From NCBI RefSeq assembly GCF_022346605.1, contig NZ_JAKRNT010000001.1, positions 248,001-312,000 of the forward strand: a stretch of DNA of 64,000 nt, written 5' to 3'. The DNA comes from Sporosarcina sp. ACRSL (GTDB lineage: Bacteria; Bacillota; Bacilli; Bacillales_A; Planococcaceae). Below the pieces are notes generated by a model. It saw only the letters and a list, made by a program, of their open reading frames with translations. It made no database searches and had not been told where the DNA came from. This document shows, piece after piece, positions 36,740 to 49,325 of the stretch. The position numbers were made by a program, and so were the translations under genes. Positions within the stretch are counted from its first letter, which is position 1, and every line of letters begins with the position of its first letter.

Positions 36740-38001
36740 ACGACGAAGGTGAAAAGGTTTTAGTTGATGTCCGAATTGATGGGGACCTGATAACCGAAAT
36801 TGGCGCCGATTTGAAAGTAGGAGATTCCGAAGTAATTGACGGCAATGGCCTGCTACTTGCACCAGGATTTATCGACGTCCATGTTCATTTGCGCGAACCT
36901 GGCGGCGAGCATAAAGAGACGATTGAAACAGGGACGCTTGCGGCAGCTAAAGGCGGATACACGACAATTTGCGCAATGCCGAATACGAGACCTGTACCTG
37001 ACACGAAGGAAAATTTAACGTACGTCAATGAATTGATTGCCGAAAAAGCGCATATACGCGTTCTTCCTTACGCATCAATCACAATCAGGGAAGCCGGAAA
37101 AGAGCGGACGAATTTGAAAGAATTGAAAGAGCACGGGGCTTTCGCATTTACCGATGATGGCGTCGGCGTCCAACAAGCTGGGATGATGTATGAAGCAATG
37201 CAAGATGCAGCAGAGATCGGCATGCCAATAGTAGCGCATTGTGAAGACAATACATTAATATACGGTGGTGCAATGCATGAAGGAAAGCGTAATAAGGAGC
37301 TTGGACTTCCGGGAATCCCTTCAATAGCGGAATCGGTTCATATCTCCCGTGATATCCTTCTAGCAGAAGCGGCTAGCGCCCACTACCATGTGTGCCACGT
37401 AAGTACAAAAGAGTCTGTGAGAGTCATCCGAGATGCGAAGAGAGCCGGGATTCATGTAACGGCTGAAGTAAGTCCACATCACCTAATTTTATCTGAAGAG
37501 GATATCCCTGGGGACGATGCAGATTGGAAGATGAATCCTCCTTTGCGTGGTATCGAGGATTTACATGCGCTGCAAGAAGGTCTTTTAGACGGAACTTTGG
37601 ATTTCATCGCAACCGATCACGCACCTCATACAGCAGAAGAGAAAAATGCCGGGTTTGCAAAAGCACCTTTCGGGATTACAGGATTTGAAACAGCATTCCC
37701 ACTTCTATACACGCACTTCGTGAAAGAAGGTAAATGGACATTAAAGCAATTGATTGATTGGATGACTGTAAAACCCGCAGATGTTTTCGGTCTACCATAC
37801 GGAAAAATCGAAGTCGGAGCACAAGCAGATTTAGTCCTTCTTGATTTGAATAAAGAACAGACAATTGACCGGAAGACATTTTTGTCTAAGGGGAAAAATA
37901 CACCTTTCGACGGCTGGATTTGTTCCGGATGGCCTGTGAAGACGATCTACAATGGAAACATCGTATGGCAAGAAAGTGAAGTACTTCAAGAACAGAATTA
38001 A
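36706..38001 (+). CDS. pyrC: Dihydroorotase
   Basis: PyrC cyclises carbamoyl-aspartate to dihydroorotate. The 431 residues are of the class I zinc amidohydrolase type. Metal ligands lie in [11 protein letters not shown] near residue 58, HCED near 178 and HVCHVST near 227, and the catalytic Asp in [15 protein letters not shown] near 300. AAAGGAGG lies inside the end of pyrB, giving a 34-bp overlap. carA should follow; instead only 43 bp separate this gene from carB. Confidence 0.97.
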   Translation: MGKIIKSAYVLNDEGEKVLVDVRIDGDLITEIGADLKVGDSEVIDGNGLLLAPGFIDVHVHLREPGGEHKETIETGTLAAAKGGYTTICAMPNTRPVPDTKENLTYVNELIAEKAHIRVLPYASITIREAGKERTNLKELKEHGAFAFTDDGVGVQQAGMMYEAMQDAAEIGMPIVAHCEDNTLIYGGAMHEGKRNKELGLPGIPSIAESVHISRDILLAEAASAHYHVCHVSTKESVRVIRDAKRAGIHVTAEVSPHHLILSEEDIPGDDADWKMNPPLRGIEDLHALQEGLLDGTLDFIATDHAPHTAEEKNAGFAKAPFGITGFETAFPLLYTHFVKEGKWTLKQLIDWMTVKPADVFGLPYGKIEVGAQADLVLLDLNKEQTIDRKTFLSKGKNTPFDGWICSGWPVKTIYNGNIVWQESEVLQEQN

Positions 38002-38067
38002 TTTCTAAGATTCTATGATGCCGATAAAAGAAAGGGGAAGTACAATGCCAAAACGCCAAGATATTGA
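38002..38067 (+). pseudogene. Probable 3' vestige of carA
   Basis: Directly after the pyrC stop, the same frame reads 21 codons that begin [12 protein letters not shown] and end NAKTPRY before a TGA inside carB. This resembles the C-terminal end of CarA (compare FIEMIE followed by a charged KEGE stretch and NA in B. subtilis PyrAA, from memory), and carA-carB overlaps are common. No start codon or catalytic domain remains. I infer that carA was deleted and left this tail. Confidence 0.4.
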
Positions 38068-41000
38068 AACGATTCTAGTGATCGGATCCGGACCAATCAT
38101 CATCGGTCAGGCGGCCGAATTTGACTATGCAGGAACACAAGCATGCCTTTCATTAAAGGAAGAAGGATACCGGGTAATCCTCATTAATTCGAATCCGGCA
38201 ACAATCATGACGGATACCGAAATTGCAGATAAAGTTTACATCGAACCATTGACACTCGATTTTGTAAGCCGCATTATCCGCAAAGAACGACCAGATGCCC
38301 TTCTTCCGACTTTGGGTGGTCAAACGGCATTAAATATGGCGATTGAACTTCAAGAATCAGGAATTTTAGATGAATATGAAATTGAAATTATCGGAACGAA
38401 TCTCGAAGCGATTCAAAAAGCAGAAGATCGAGATCTCTTCCGCACTTTAATGAAAGAACTCGGCGAGCCTGTTCCGGAAAGCGATATTATCCACAATGTA
38501 GAGGAAGCTTATGCGTTCGTTGAAAAGATTGGATATCCGGTAATTGTCCGACCTGCTTTCACACTTGGTGGAACTGGCGGAGGAATTTGTACGAACGATC
38601 AGGAACTTCTAGAAACTGTATCAAGCGGCCTGAAGTATAGCCCAGTCACCCAGTGCCTCCTTGAAAAATCGATTGCAGGTCTGAAAGAGATCGAATACGA
38701 AGTAATGAGAGATTCCGCAGATAACGCAATTGTCATTTGTAATATGGAAAACGTTGATGCGGTCGGTATTCACACGGGCGATTCCATCGTTACTGCCCCA
38801 TGCCAAACACTGACAGACTATGAAAATGATATGCTTCGGAATGTTTCATTGAAAATCGTCCGGGCATTGAAGATCGAAGGCGGCTGTAATGTCCAACTGG
38901 CGCTTAATTCGGAAAACTTGGCCTACTATATCATTGAAGTGAATCCTCGGGTGAGCCGTTCATCTGCTTTAGCTTCAAAAGCTACGGGGTATCCGATTGC
39001 CAAAATGGCTGCCAAAATTGCAGTCGGCCTAACATTTGCTGAAATGGTGAATCCGATAACCGGAAAAGGAGATGCGTTGTTTGAACCGGCTATCAATTAT
39101 ATCGTAACTAAAATCCCGAGATGGCCATTCGATAAATTCGAATCGGCAAAGCGTAATCTAGGGACGCAAATGAAAGCCACCGGCGAAGTGATGGCAATCG
39201 GCGCCACATTCGAAGAGTCGATCTTGAAAGCCGTCCGTTCCCTTGAAACTGGACAATTCGGTTTGGCTTTGAAAAATGCATATAAGTTGTCGGATGAAAT
39301 GATTGAAAAGCGAATCCGGTCAGCTGGAGATGAAAGACTTTTCTTCATCGGGGAGGCTTTGCGAAGAGGTGTTACGGTAGAAACTCTAAAGAAATGGAGT
39401 CAAATCGACCTGTACTTCCTTCACAAATTTGAAAGGATCGTTCAATTTGAGCGTGAACTAGCGTCGCACCCTTATGACTTGGAAAAACTCATTGAAGCAA
39501 AACGGATGGGCTTTTCGGATGTGACGATCTCAAAACTTTGGAATGAAGATGAGTTTTCCATCTATAAATTTAGGAAGGAAAATGGAATCGTTCCAGTTTA
39601 TAAAAAAGTGGATACAAGCACGGATGAATATGAATCAAATGCTCCTTACTTTTATGGAACATATGAAAAAGAAAATGATTCCGTAAGATCCAAAAAGAAA
39701 AGTGTCATTGTCCTTGGTTCAGGACCGATTCGGATCGGTCAAGGCGTGGAGTTTGACTATGCAACGGTCCATTCGATTTGGGCCATTCAGGAAGCGGGTT
39801 ATGAAGCGATTGTCATCAATAACAATCCTGAAACGGTTTCAACCGACTCTTCTGTCTCAGATAAATTGTATTTCGAGCCGCTTACAATTGAAGACGTCAT
39901 GCACATCATCGATTTGGAACAGCCTGAAGGGGTCATCGTGCAATTCGGAGGACAGACGGCAATCAATTTAGCTGCCGGACTGGAAGAGCGCGGAGTAAAA
40001 ATCTTGGGGACGTCACTTCAAGATATCGACAGGGCGGAAAACAGGGATAAATTCGAGCGGGCACTAAATGAACTCGATATTCCACAGCCGCTCGGAAAAA
40101 CAGCGGTATCCATTGATGAAGCTGTGCAAATCGCCAGTGAAATCGGCTATCCGGTTCTCGTCAGACCTTCGTATGTATTAGGCGGGCGGGCGATGGAAAT
40201 CGTCTATCAGGAAAAAGAGCTTCTTCATTATATGGAACACGCCGTAGAAGCAAGTCCTGAGCATCCTGTATTGATCGACCGCTACTTAACGGGGACGGAA
40301 ATTGAAGTCGATGCAATTTGTGACGGTGAAAATGTAGTAATACCGGGGATTATGGAGCATATCGAACGAGCGGGAGTCCACTCCGGCGATTCGATTGCGG
40401 TATTTCCTCCACAGAGCTTGTCGGGTGTAATGGTTGAGACGATTGTAGATTATACGGAACGGTTGGCGCTTGGGCTGAATATTAAAGGGCTTCTCAATAT
40501 CCAATTCGTAATCTCCGAAGGCCAAGTGTATGTCATTGAGGTGAATCCGCGGTCGAGCAGGACGGTTCCCTTCCTAAGTAAGATTACGAACATACCGATG
40601 GCAAACATTGCGACAAAAGCGATTTTAGGCCAATCAATCATTGAGCAAGGGTATGAAACAGGCCTTGCACAGGCTCCTAAAGGAGTGTACGTGAAAGTTC
40701 CAGTGTTTTCATTCGCCAAGCTCCGCCGTGTCGATACTACGCTAGGACCTGAGATGAAATCGACTGGTGAAGTCATGGGGAAAGATTTGACATTGGAAAA
40801 AGCATTATATAAAGGGCTTGTAGCGGCAGGAATGGAAATAAAAGAATACGGTTCAGTGCTTCTGACGGTTGCCGATAAAGACAAGGGTGAGATTGTAGAT
40901 CTTGCAAAAAGGTTTACGAATATCGGCTATCAAATTCTTGCAACAGAAGGAACAGCTAAAGTATTAGAGAAGGCTGGTATTAAAGCAAGTATTGTTAGGA

Positions 41001-41238
41001 AAATCGGTTCGGAAGGGCCGAGTCTGATCGATGTCATTCAAAAGGGGGATGTCCAGCTCGTCGTTAACACTTTAACGAAAGGGAAAATGCCCGAACGTGA
41101 TGGTTTCCGGATCCGCCGTGAATCAGTTGAAAACGGCATCCCATGCTTGACGTCGATCGATACAGCCAATGCAATGCTACGCGTCATCGAATCCATTACA
41201 TTTCAAATGGAAAATATGCCAAAACAGCAGGTGATCAT

Positions 41239-41242
<4 letters not shown>
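38045..41242 (+). CDS. carB: Carbamoyl phosphate synthase large subunit
   Basis: CarB makes carbamoyl phosphate from bicarbonate, ATP and ammonia delivered by the CarA glutaminase. The 1065 residues hold two ATP-grasp halves ([19 protein letters not shown] near residue 11 and [20 protein letters not shown] near 560). Each has a glycine loop ([12 protein letters not shown] and [12 protein letters not shown]), and the allosteric MGS-like end spans about 935-1065. The start follows AAAGGGGAAG; an earlier in-frame ATG adds ten unlikely residues. carA, almost always adjacent, is missing, so the glutaminase must come from another locus or the subunit must use free ammonia. Confidence 0.97.
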
Positions 41243-43634
<2,392 letters not shown>

Positions 43635-43642
<8 letters not shown>

Positions 43643-44267
43643 AAAGGAAATCGCACATATTTTGTTAAAGGTTGGAGCAGTAGAATTAAGTCCGGACGAT
43701 CCCTTCACATGGGCATCGGGCATCCAATCACCGATCTATTGCGATAATCGACTAACGATGTCAGACCCAGCAGGACGTAAGCAAATTGCTGAAGGACTTG
43801 CAAATTTAATAAGCAAACACTATCCGGAAACGACACTTATTGCTGGAACGGCAACGGCAGGAATTCCGCACGCTGCTTGGGTGGCGGACATTCTTGGATT
43901 ACCAATGGTATATATCCGTTCAAAGGCAAAAGGGCACGGGCGTAGCAAGCAAATTGAAGGGAAAGTAAAGCCCGAGGATAAAGCGATCATCATTGAAGAT
44001 TTGATTTCCACAGGTGGCAGCAGCTTAAATGCTGTCGAAGCCCTTAGATCTGAAGGGATCAAAGTAGAAGGTGTCGTCTCTATTTTTACATATGAGCTAG
44101 CTAGTGCAGATGTTGCTTTTGCGGAAGCAAATCTGTCCTACAAGAGCTTAACAGATTTCGGAGCACTAACAGAAGCTGCTATTGAAAGCGGTGCAATAAC
44201 AAATGAATCAATTATCGGTTTATTGGAATGGCATTCGAAATTGAAAGCAGGATTATTACACAGTTAA
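43635..44267 (+). CDS. pyrE: Orotate phosphoribosyltransferase
   Basis: PyrE joins orotate and PRPP to give OMP. The 210 residues show FTWASGIQSPIYCDNR near residue 25, the flexible catalytic loop RSKAKGHGRSKQIEG near 97 and the PRPP motif AIIIEDLISTGGSSLNAVEA near 118. The ATG giving MSKKEIA overlaps the pyrF end and follows a GGGATGGAG site. It is the last pyr gene; a repeat copy and a long hairpin terminator lie downstream. Confidence 0.96.
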
Positions 44268-44280
44268 TAATAATAGTATT

Positions 44281-44375
44281 GATTTCCGTTCCAGGTGGAC
44301 GCTTTCCGCGGACGAACGCTGAGCCAATCGAACAACGAACATTTCGATTTGACTTATTTCTGCGTCCTGAATTGG
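44281..44375 (+). repeat. Dispersed repeat, copy R4 (decayed)
   Basis: It opens with the TTTCCGTTCCAGGTGGACGC module (44281-44311). A degraded core follows: AATCGAA/TTCGATT (44326-44349) still pairs, but the second hairpin has lost its 3' arm. It has the same orientation as copy R2. The rest of the gap to the next gene (44376-44769) is AT-rich, with a terminator near 44.5 kb and a short ACTTAT/ATAAGT palindrome near 44446. Confidence 0.75.
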
Positions 44376-44484
44376 TACCACAATTGGCACAGGAAATAGC
44401 AGCAGTGTATAAATTTATGTTAACTCCAGATAACATATTGATCCACTTATGATATAAGTGATCCACTCGTAGTAAAAAATACAA

Positions 44485-44530
44485 ACAGCAATTGGAATCT
44501 TGAAGACTCCAATTGCTGTTGTTTTATTTT
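44485..44530 (+). terminator. Intrinsic terminator downstream of the pyr operon
   Basis: A perfect 12-bp stem (ACAGCAATTGGA with TCCAATTGCTGT), an 11-nt loop and a T-rich tail (TGTTTTATTTTTAT). It is the first strong stop after pyrE, 218 bp beyond its end. Confidence 0.85.
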
Positions 44531-44769
44531 TATCTACTAATGGGTGCGATTCTTTAAGTAAGAAGGACCGACCTTTTTTATTGAACAAACAGAGTTTAGT
44601 TGATTAAATCTATTTTTATGTTGTTGCTCTGATTATTGATAGTATTAAATATAAAACCATAGAATAAGTTTAAAAGTAAAAAGGAGTTGCCTAGTTATTT
44701 TTTCTTCTTATTTTCGTTTTATCTCCAAATTTCTTTCCTGCTTATAATACTACTTGAAGGTGTGTGAAG

Positions 44770-45156
44770 ATGAAAAATAGAATAAAAACAAAAATGATAA
44801 AAATACTCAGTGGAGACAGGGAAACAAAATTAATCGTTCAAGTTGCAGATACTCAAAGCGAAATAGCATTTGGCTTAATGTTTGTTGAAATATTACCCGA
44901 AAATGAAGGGATGTTATTTGTGTTTCCAAGTAAAATATATGGTGGATTTTGGATGAAAAATACATTAATTCCTCTAAGTATTGCTTTTATTGATTCAGAT
45001 GGTGAAATTTTGAAAATACTGGATATGGAGCCTTGTATAGGAGATAATTGTCCTATCTATGATCCATTACTTTCTTATCATTATGCAATTGAAGTGAATC
45101 GTGGCTGGTTTGAAAAGAATCAAATCAAAGAAGGGGATTATATAAAATTTAATTGA
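44770..45156 (+). CDS. DUF192 family protein
   Basis: A 128-residue protein of the DUF192 family, small single-domain proteins of unknown function. The family pattern is clear: FGLMFVEILPENEGMLFVFP, then GGFWMKNTLIPLSIAFIDSDG and a C-terminal AIEVNRGWFEKNQIKEGD. No signal peptide is visible, although many relatives are exported. AAGGTG is well spaced from the ATG; a GTG two codons earlier is also possible. Base use is much more A+T-rich than its neighbours. The gene lies between inverted repeat modules (R4 and R5), which suggests later arrival at the end of the pyr operon. Confidence 0.8.
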   Translation: MKNRIKTKMIKILSGDRETKLIVQVADTQSEIAFGLMFVEILPENEGMLFVFPSKIYGGFWMKNTLIPLSIAFIDSDGEILKILDMEPCIGDNCPIYDPLLSYHYAIEVNRGWFEKNQIKEGDYIKFN

Positions 45157-45195
45157 ATTCATCTATCCTCTAAGCTTAAGGTGATGTGATTTTTT

Positions 45196-45225
45196 AGCGG
45201 AAAGCGTCCGCCCGAAGCGGAAACG
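45196..45225 (-). repeat. Dispersed repeat module, copy R5 (inverted)
   Basis: AGCGGAAAGCGTCCGCCCG and the following AAGCGGAAACG form the reverse complement of the module at the start of R4 and R2, with about 25 of 30 positions shared. Only the module is present, without the hairpin core. Together with R4 it brackets the DUF192 gene. Confidence 0.7.
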
Positions 45226-45238
45226 TTTTATCCGATTA

Positions 45239-45281
45239 TAAAAAGGATTGCCATCCTGTTGTATGATGGCAATCCTTTTTC
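45239..45281. terminator. Bidirectional terminator between the DUF192 gene and rqcH
   Basis: AAAAGGATTGCCATC pairs with GATGGCAATCCTTTT, 15 bp, with A and T runs on both sides. It can therefore stop transcripts of the DUF192 gene (+) and of rqcH (-). It overlaps the rqcH stop codon. Confidence 0.85.
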
Positions 45282-46971
45282 ACTTCCTCAATTTCCTAAC
45301 AACATCTTCGTCCGGCGTGACAAATAACGTCTTCTGCTCGAAATAAATGACAAAACCAGGTTTTGCACCATTCGGCTTCTTCACATGACGTATTTCCGTA
45401 AAGTCGACAGGGACAGATGACGAACCTCTCGCCTTACTGAAATAGGCCGAAAGAATCGCCGCTTCCTCAATCGTTTGCTCGTCGGGGTTTGCATCATGGA
45501 TGACAACATGCGATCCCGGAATATCCTTCGTATGCAGCCAAACATGATCTCTTGCCGCTATTTTAAACGTCAAATAATCATTCTGCTTATTATTCTTTCC
45601 GACCGAAATCGGAATGCCGGATGAGGAGACATAAGCTTCAGGAGAAGGTTTTTTCGGCTTCTGTTTCTTCTTCCCTCTTCTCGCCCGCATCAGTCCTGAC
45701 TCCGCCAATTCCTCTCTGATTTCATCAATATCCTCAGGAGACGCTTGCATCACTTGCTGCTTGATCATTTCAAAATACTCGATATCCTCTTTCGCTTTCG
45801 TCAACTGATCTGCAATCATGATCAATGCATTTTTCGCCTTCGTATAACGGGAATAATAGCGCTGTGCATTTTCAATCGGTGTTTTCCTTGGGTCAAGTGG
45901 AATCGTCACAGTCTTTCCTTCCTCATAATAATTGTCAACGACCGCTTCCTTATCCCCTTTATTGATTGCATAGATATTTGCCGTCAGCAGTTCGCCGTAT
46001 AATTGAAACGTATCCAGTTTTTCCGCAGCTTTCTGCTCCTTGCTTAACTTCTCCATCTTCAATTTCAATTTTGCAATTTCGTTATCTAGCCACCGTTCCA
46101 AGTCAGCGGCTTGGGATTTCACTCTTTCCCGTTCAGCTCTTGCAAAATAGACTTTGTCAAGCAGTTCTCCGAGCGACTCGAATGTCGCAATCACTTTGTC
46201 GGCATACGTTAACGTCGTTGCCGAAAAGATTGTTTTATTTCCTACTTCAGCAATTGTTGGGGTATGTGTCCCACCTTTGAATGAAGACAGGAAATCTTTG
46301 TAAATCGCAAATGCATTTGCTTCTGTTACGTCGCGTAATCGATGCAATAGCTCCATTCCATGAATCGGCGAAAAACCTGAAAGTTGGCTAACGACCTGTT
46401 TGGCATTCTCCCATTCTGGTAAGAATGCTAGTAAATCATGCTCCTCCAATTCAAAAGGATCGATTTTCTCTTGAGGAGGGGCGGGAACATATGGCTGGCC
46501 AGGTAAAACAGTACGATAACTGTTTACGGATGGCGGCAAATGCTTTATGCTGTCGATAATCATATTTCGTTCCGGATCGATCAGCAGCAAATTGCTATGA
46601 CGGCCCATAACTTCTACAATCAATCTGCGGTGGATATCGTCACCGATTTCATTTTTTGCACGAATATCGAACGCAATGATCCGGTCGTTTCCCGATTGAT
46701 CAATCGATTCGATCATGCCGCCCTCGAGATGTTTTCGTAACACCATGCAAAACATCGGTGGTTCCGCGGGATTTGTAATTGTCTCGTCTGTTAATTGTAC
46801 TCGTGAATACGATGAATGTGTCGATATGAGCAGTTTGAAATTGTTTTTTCCTGCCCTAACTAAAAGGACGACTTCCTGTGCATTCGGCTGATGTATTTTT
46901 GAAATGCGTCCGTCTTTTATTTGTTGCAGCTCTTCTACCATTGCTGCGGTGAATAAACCGTCAAATGCCAT
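45280..46971 (-). CDS. rqcH: Ribosome quality control factor RqcH (NFACT/FbpA family)
   Basis: RqcH binds stalled 50S subunits with peptidyl-tRNA and recruits tRNA-Ala to add poly-alanine degradation tails. Older annotations call it a fibronectin-binding protein. The 563 residues include the NFACT-N domain with the Asp-Arg pair at 96-97 (GNDRIIAFD, equal to D97/R98 of B. subtilis), a helix-hairpin-helix part and coiled coils (about 290-440). The C-terminal NFACT-R domain has SVGKNNKQNDYLTFKIA. The start MAFDGLF has AAAGAGGAA upstream; 13 extra N-terminal codons are unlikely. It is divergent from gmk. Confidence 0.94.
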   Translation of the reverse strand: MAFDGLFTAAMVEELQQIKDGRISKIHQPNAQEVVLLVRAGKNNFKLLISTHSSYSRVQLTDETITNPAEPPMFCMVLRKHLEGGMIESIDQSGNDRIIAFDIRAKNEIGDDIHRRLIVEVMGRHSNLLLIDPERNMIIDSIKHLPPSVNSYRTVLPGQPYVPAPPQEKIDPFELEEHDLLAFLPEWENAKQVVSQLSGFSPIHGMELLHRLRDVTEANAFAIYKDFLSSFKGGTHTPTIAEVGNKTIFSATTLTYADKVIATFESLGELLDKVYFARAERERVKSQAADLERWLDNEIAKLKLKMEKLSKEQKAAEKLDTFQLYGELLTANIYAINKGDKEAVVDNYYEEGKTVTIPLDPRKTPIENAQRYYSRYTKAKNALIMIADQLTKAKEDIEYFEMIKQQVMQASPEDIDEIREELAESGLMRARRGKKKQKPKKPSPEAYVSSSGIPISVGKNNKQNDYLTFKIAARDHVWLHTKDIPGSHVVIHDANPDEQTIEEAAILSAYFSKARGSSSVPVDFTEIRHVKKPNGAKPGFVIYFEQKTLFVTPDEDVVRKLRK

Positions 46972-47072
46972 GATGATTCCTCTTTCAAACGTTTTGTTCC
47001 ATTTTAGCACTCTCGTGAGAAGATATGTTACAATATGAGTAGATTATTTGCTATTATGAATGGAACAAGTGA

Positions 47073-47720
<648 letters not shown>

Positions 47721-47723
47721 ATT

Positions 47724-47948
47724 ATGCTATATCCATCTGTAGACTCTTTAAAGAGCAAAATCGATTCGAAATACACACTTGTCACGCTTGCTGCAAAGCG
47801 GGCTCGTGAAATGCAGGAGACTAAGACTGAATTGCTTCAATCCTATATTTCACATAAGAATGTCGGGAAAGCTTTGGAAGAAGTCGCTGCTGGCGCATTA
47901 ACGAAACAAGTGCAAGATGCTTCGATCGTTTATGAAGACGAAATTTGA
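47724..47948 (+). CDS. rpoZ: RNA polymerase omega subunit
   Basis: Omega helps assemble and stabilise RNA polymerase. The 74 residues start [29 protein letters not shown], matching the family core, with the [12 protein letters not shown] end typical of Firmicutes. It is coupled to gmk (3 bp gap, GGAAGGGGAA inside the gmk end), as in most Firmicutes. A modest hairpin with an imperfect T-tail follows. Confidence 0.93.
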   Translation: MLYPSVDSLKSKIDSKYTLVTLAAKRAREMQETKTELLQSYISHKNVGKALEEVAAGALTKQVQDASIVYEDEI

Positions 47949-47986
47949 TCCTAATTTTGAATTGAAGCATTTGAATACGTTTGTAT

Positions 47987-48028
47987 ACTCCCTTAGAAAC
48001 AGATTTTCTTTGGGAGTTTGTCATTTTT
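47987..48028 (+). terminator. Possible terminator after rpoZ
   Basis: ACTCCC/GGGAGT with an inner AGAAA/TTTCT stem, followed by TTGTCATTTTT. The T-tail is interrupted, so it may be partial and allow read-through to coaBC. Confidence 0.5.
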
Positions 48029-48107
48029 ATAAGCTTTTTTGAAAATACAAGGTCTACGATGTGGACAAACAGTACATATGCGTTTTCTATGAGAAAGGGT
48101 GGGACTG

Positions 48108-49325
48108 TTGTTGAATAAAAAAATACTTGTTTGTGTAACTGGCGGCATTGCCGTTTATAAGGCTGTTGCCCTTGTAAGTAAACTTGCTCAAGCTGGGGCA
48201 GAAGTGAAAGTGATGATGACAGAATCGGCAATGGAATTTGTGACGCCGCTCTCTTTTCAGGTGATGTCACGGAATGACGTCTATGTTGATACGTTCGATG
48301 AAAAGGATTCACGGGTCATTGCGCATATCGACCTAGCCGACTGGGCAGATTTAGTGGTTGTCGCACCGGCAACTGCAAATGTCATCGGTAAGCTTGCGAA
48401 CGGCATCGCAGATAATATGGTGACGACAACTCTTCTCGCAACGACTGCGGAAGTGTGGATTGCCCCTGCAATGAATGTACATATGTACGAAAATAAATCA
48501 GTCATTCGAAATATCAATCGGCTCCATGAGGATGGGTACCGTTTCATCGAGCCTGCAGAAGGATTTTTAGCATGCGGCTACGTCGGTAAAGGAAGACTCG
48601 AAGAGCCCGAAAAAATTGTCGAGCTAATTAAAGACAGATTTTCGCAACCGGTAAACCTTCCCCTTACAGGAAAAAAAGTCGTCGTCACGGCTGGTCCTAC
48701 TCGGGAGCGGATTGACCCGGTCCGCTATATTTCCAATTTTTCGAGCGGCAAGATGGGGTATTCACTTGCGGCAGCGGCAGCAGCATTAGGTGCTGAAACG
48801 ATACTAGTTTCAGGTCCGGTTGAATTGCCGAAACCAGAAGGCGTCCAACTTATTAAAGTGGAAAGTGCTGCAGAAATGCTTGAAGCAGTGTTGAGCAATT
48901 TCGATGACGCCGATGTAGTGATCAAATCGGCAGCTGTAGCGGATTACCGCCCGAAAGAGCAGCATTCGCAAAAGATGAAGAAACAAGAAGGCGATTCTTT
49001 CATTGCGCTCGAACGAACGACCGATATCCTAAAAACGCTCGGTGAAAGGAAAAGGAATCAAATTCTCGTTGGGTTCGCAGCAGAAACAAATGACGCAATC
49101 GAATATGGCAAGAAAAAGTTGTCCAATAAAAACCTAGATTATATTATCGTGAACGACGTCACCGATCCGGATGGCGGCTTCGGCAATGATACAAATGTCG
49201 TTACGTTATTATCGAGAAAGGTGCCCGGTACATATCCATTTGAAGCGATGCAGAAAAAGGAATTGGCTAAAGTGCTCCTACAAACGATTTTAAAATTGGA
49301 GAGTGACGTTGACAATGATAGCTGA
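48108..49325 (+). CDS. coaBC: Bifunctional phosphopantothenoylcysteine decarboxylase / phosphopantothenate-cysteine ligase
   Basis: CoaBC adds cysteine to phosphopantothenate and decarboxylates the product in CoA synthesis. The 405 residues have the flavin CoaC domain (KILVCVTGGIAVYKAV at the start, the PAMNVHMYEN motif near residue 125, and the substrate-binding Cys loop FLACGYVGKGRLEEP near 155). The CoaB domain follows from about 190 (VVVTAGPTRERIDPVRYISN). The start is TTG with AAAGGGTGGG upstream; the next TTG or the GTG at 48099 are alternatives. It overlaps priA by 11 bp. panE, another CoA gene, lies at 4 kb. Confidence 0.94.
   Translation: MLNKKILVCVTGGIAVYKAVALVSKLAQAGAEVKVMMTESAMEFVTPLSFQVMSRNDVYVDTFDEKDSRVIAHIDLADWADLVVVAPATANVIGKLANGIADNMVTTTLLATTAEVWIAPAMNVHMYENKSVIRNINRLHEDGYRFIEPAEGFLACGYVGKGRLEEPEKIVELIKDRFSQPVNLPLTGKKVVVTAGPTRERIDPVRYISNFSSGKMGYSLAAAAAALGAETILVSGPVELPKPEGVQLIKVESAAEMLEAVLSNFDDADVVIKSAAVADYRPKEQHSQKMKKQEGDSFIALERTTDILKTLGERKRNQILVGFAAETNDAIEYGKKKLSNKNLDYIIVNDVTDPDGGFGNDTNVVTLLSRKVPGTYPFEAMQKKELAKVLLQTILKLESDVDNDS

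Noticed and set aside
38015-38044. Upstream start of carB at an ATG giving [10 protein letters not shown]
   Set aside because: The AAAGGGGAAG site and the family N-terminus MPKRQDIE place the start at 38045.
44228-44452. Open frame of 74 codons starting inside pyrE
   Set aside because: It starts out of frame within pyrE, crosses repeat R4 and has no ribosome site. The last part looks protein-like (QEIAAVYKFML) but is too short to support.
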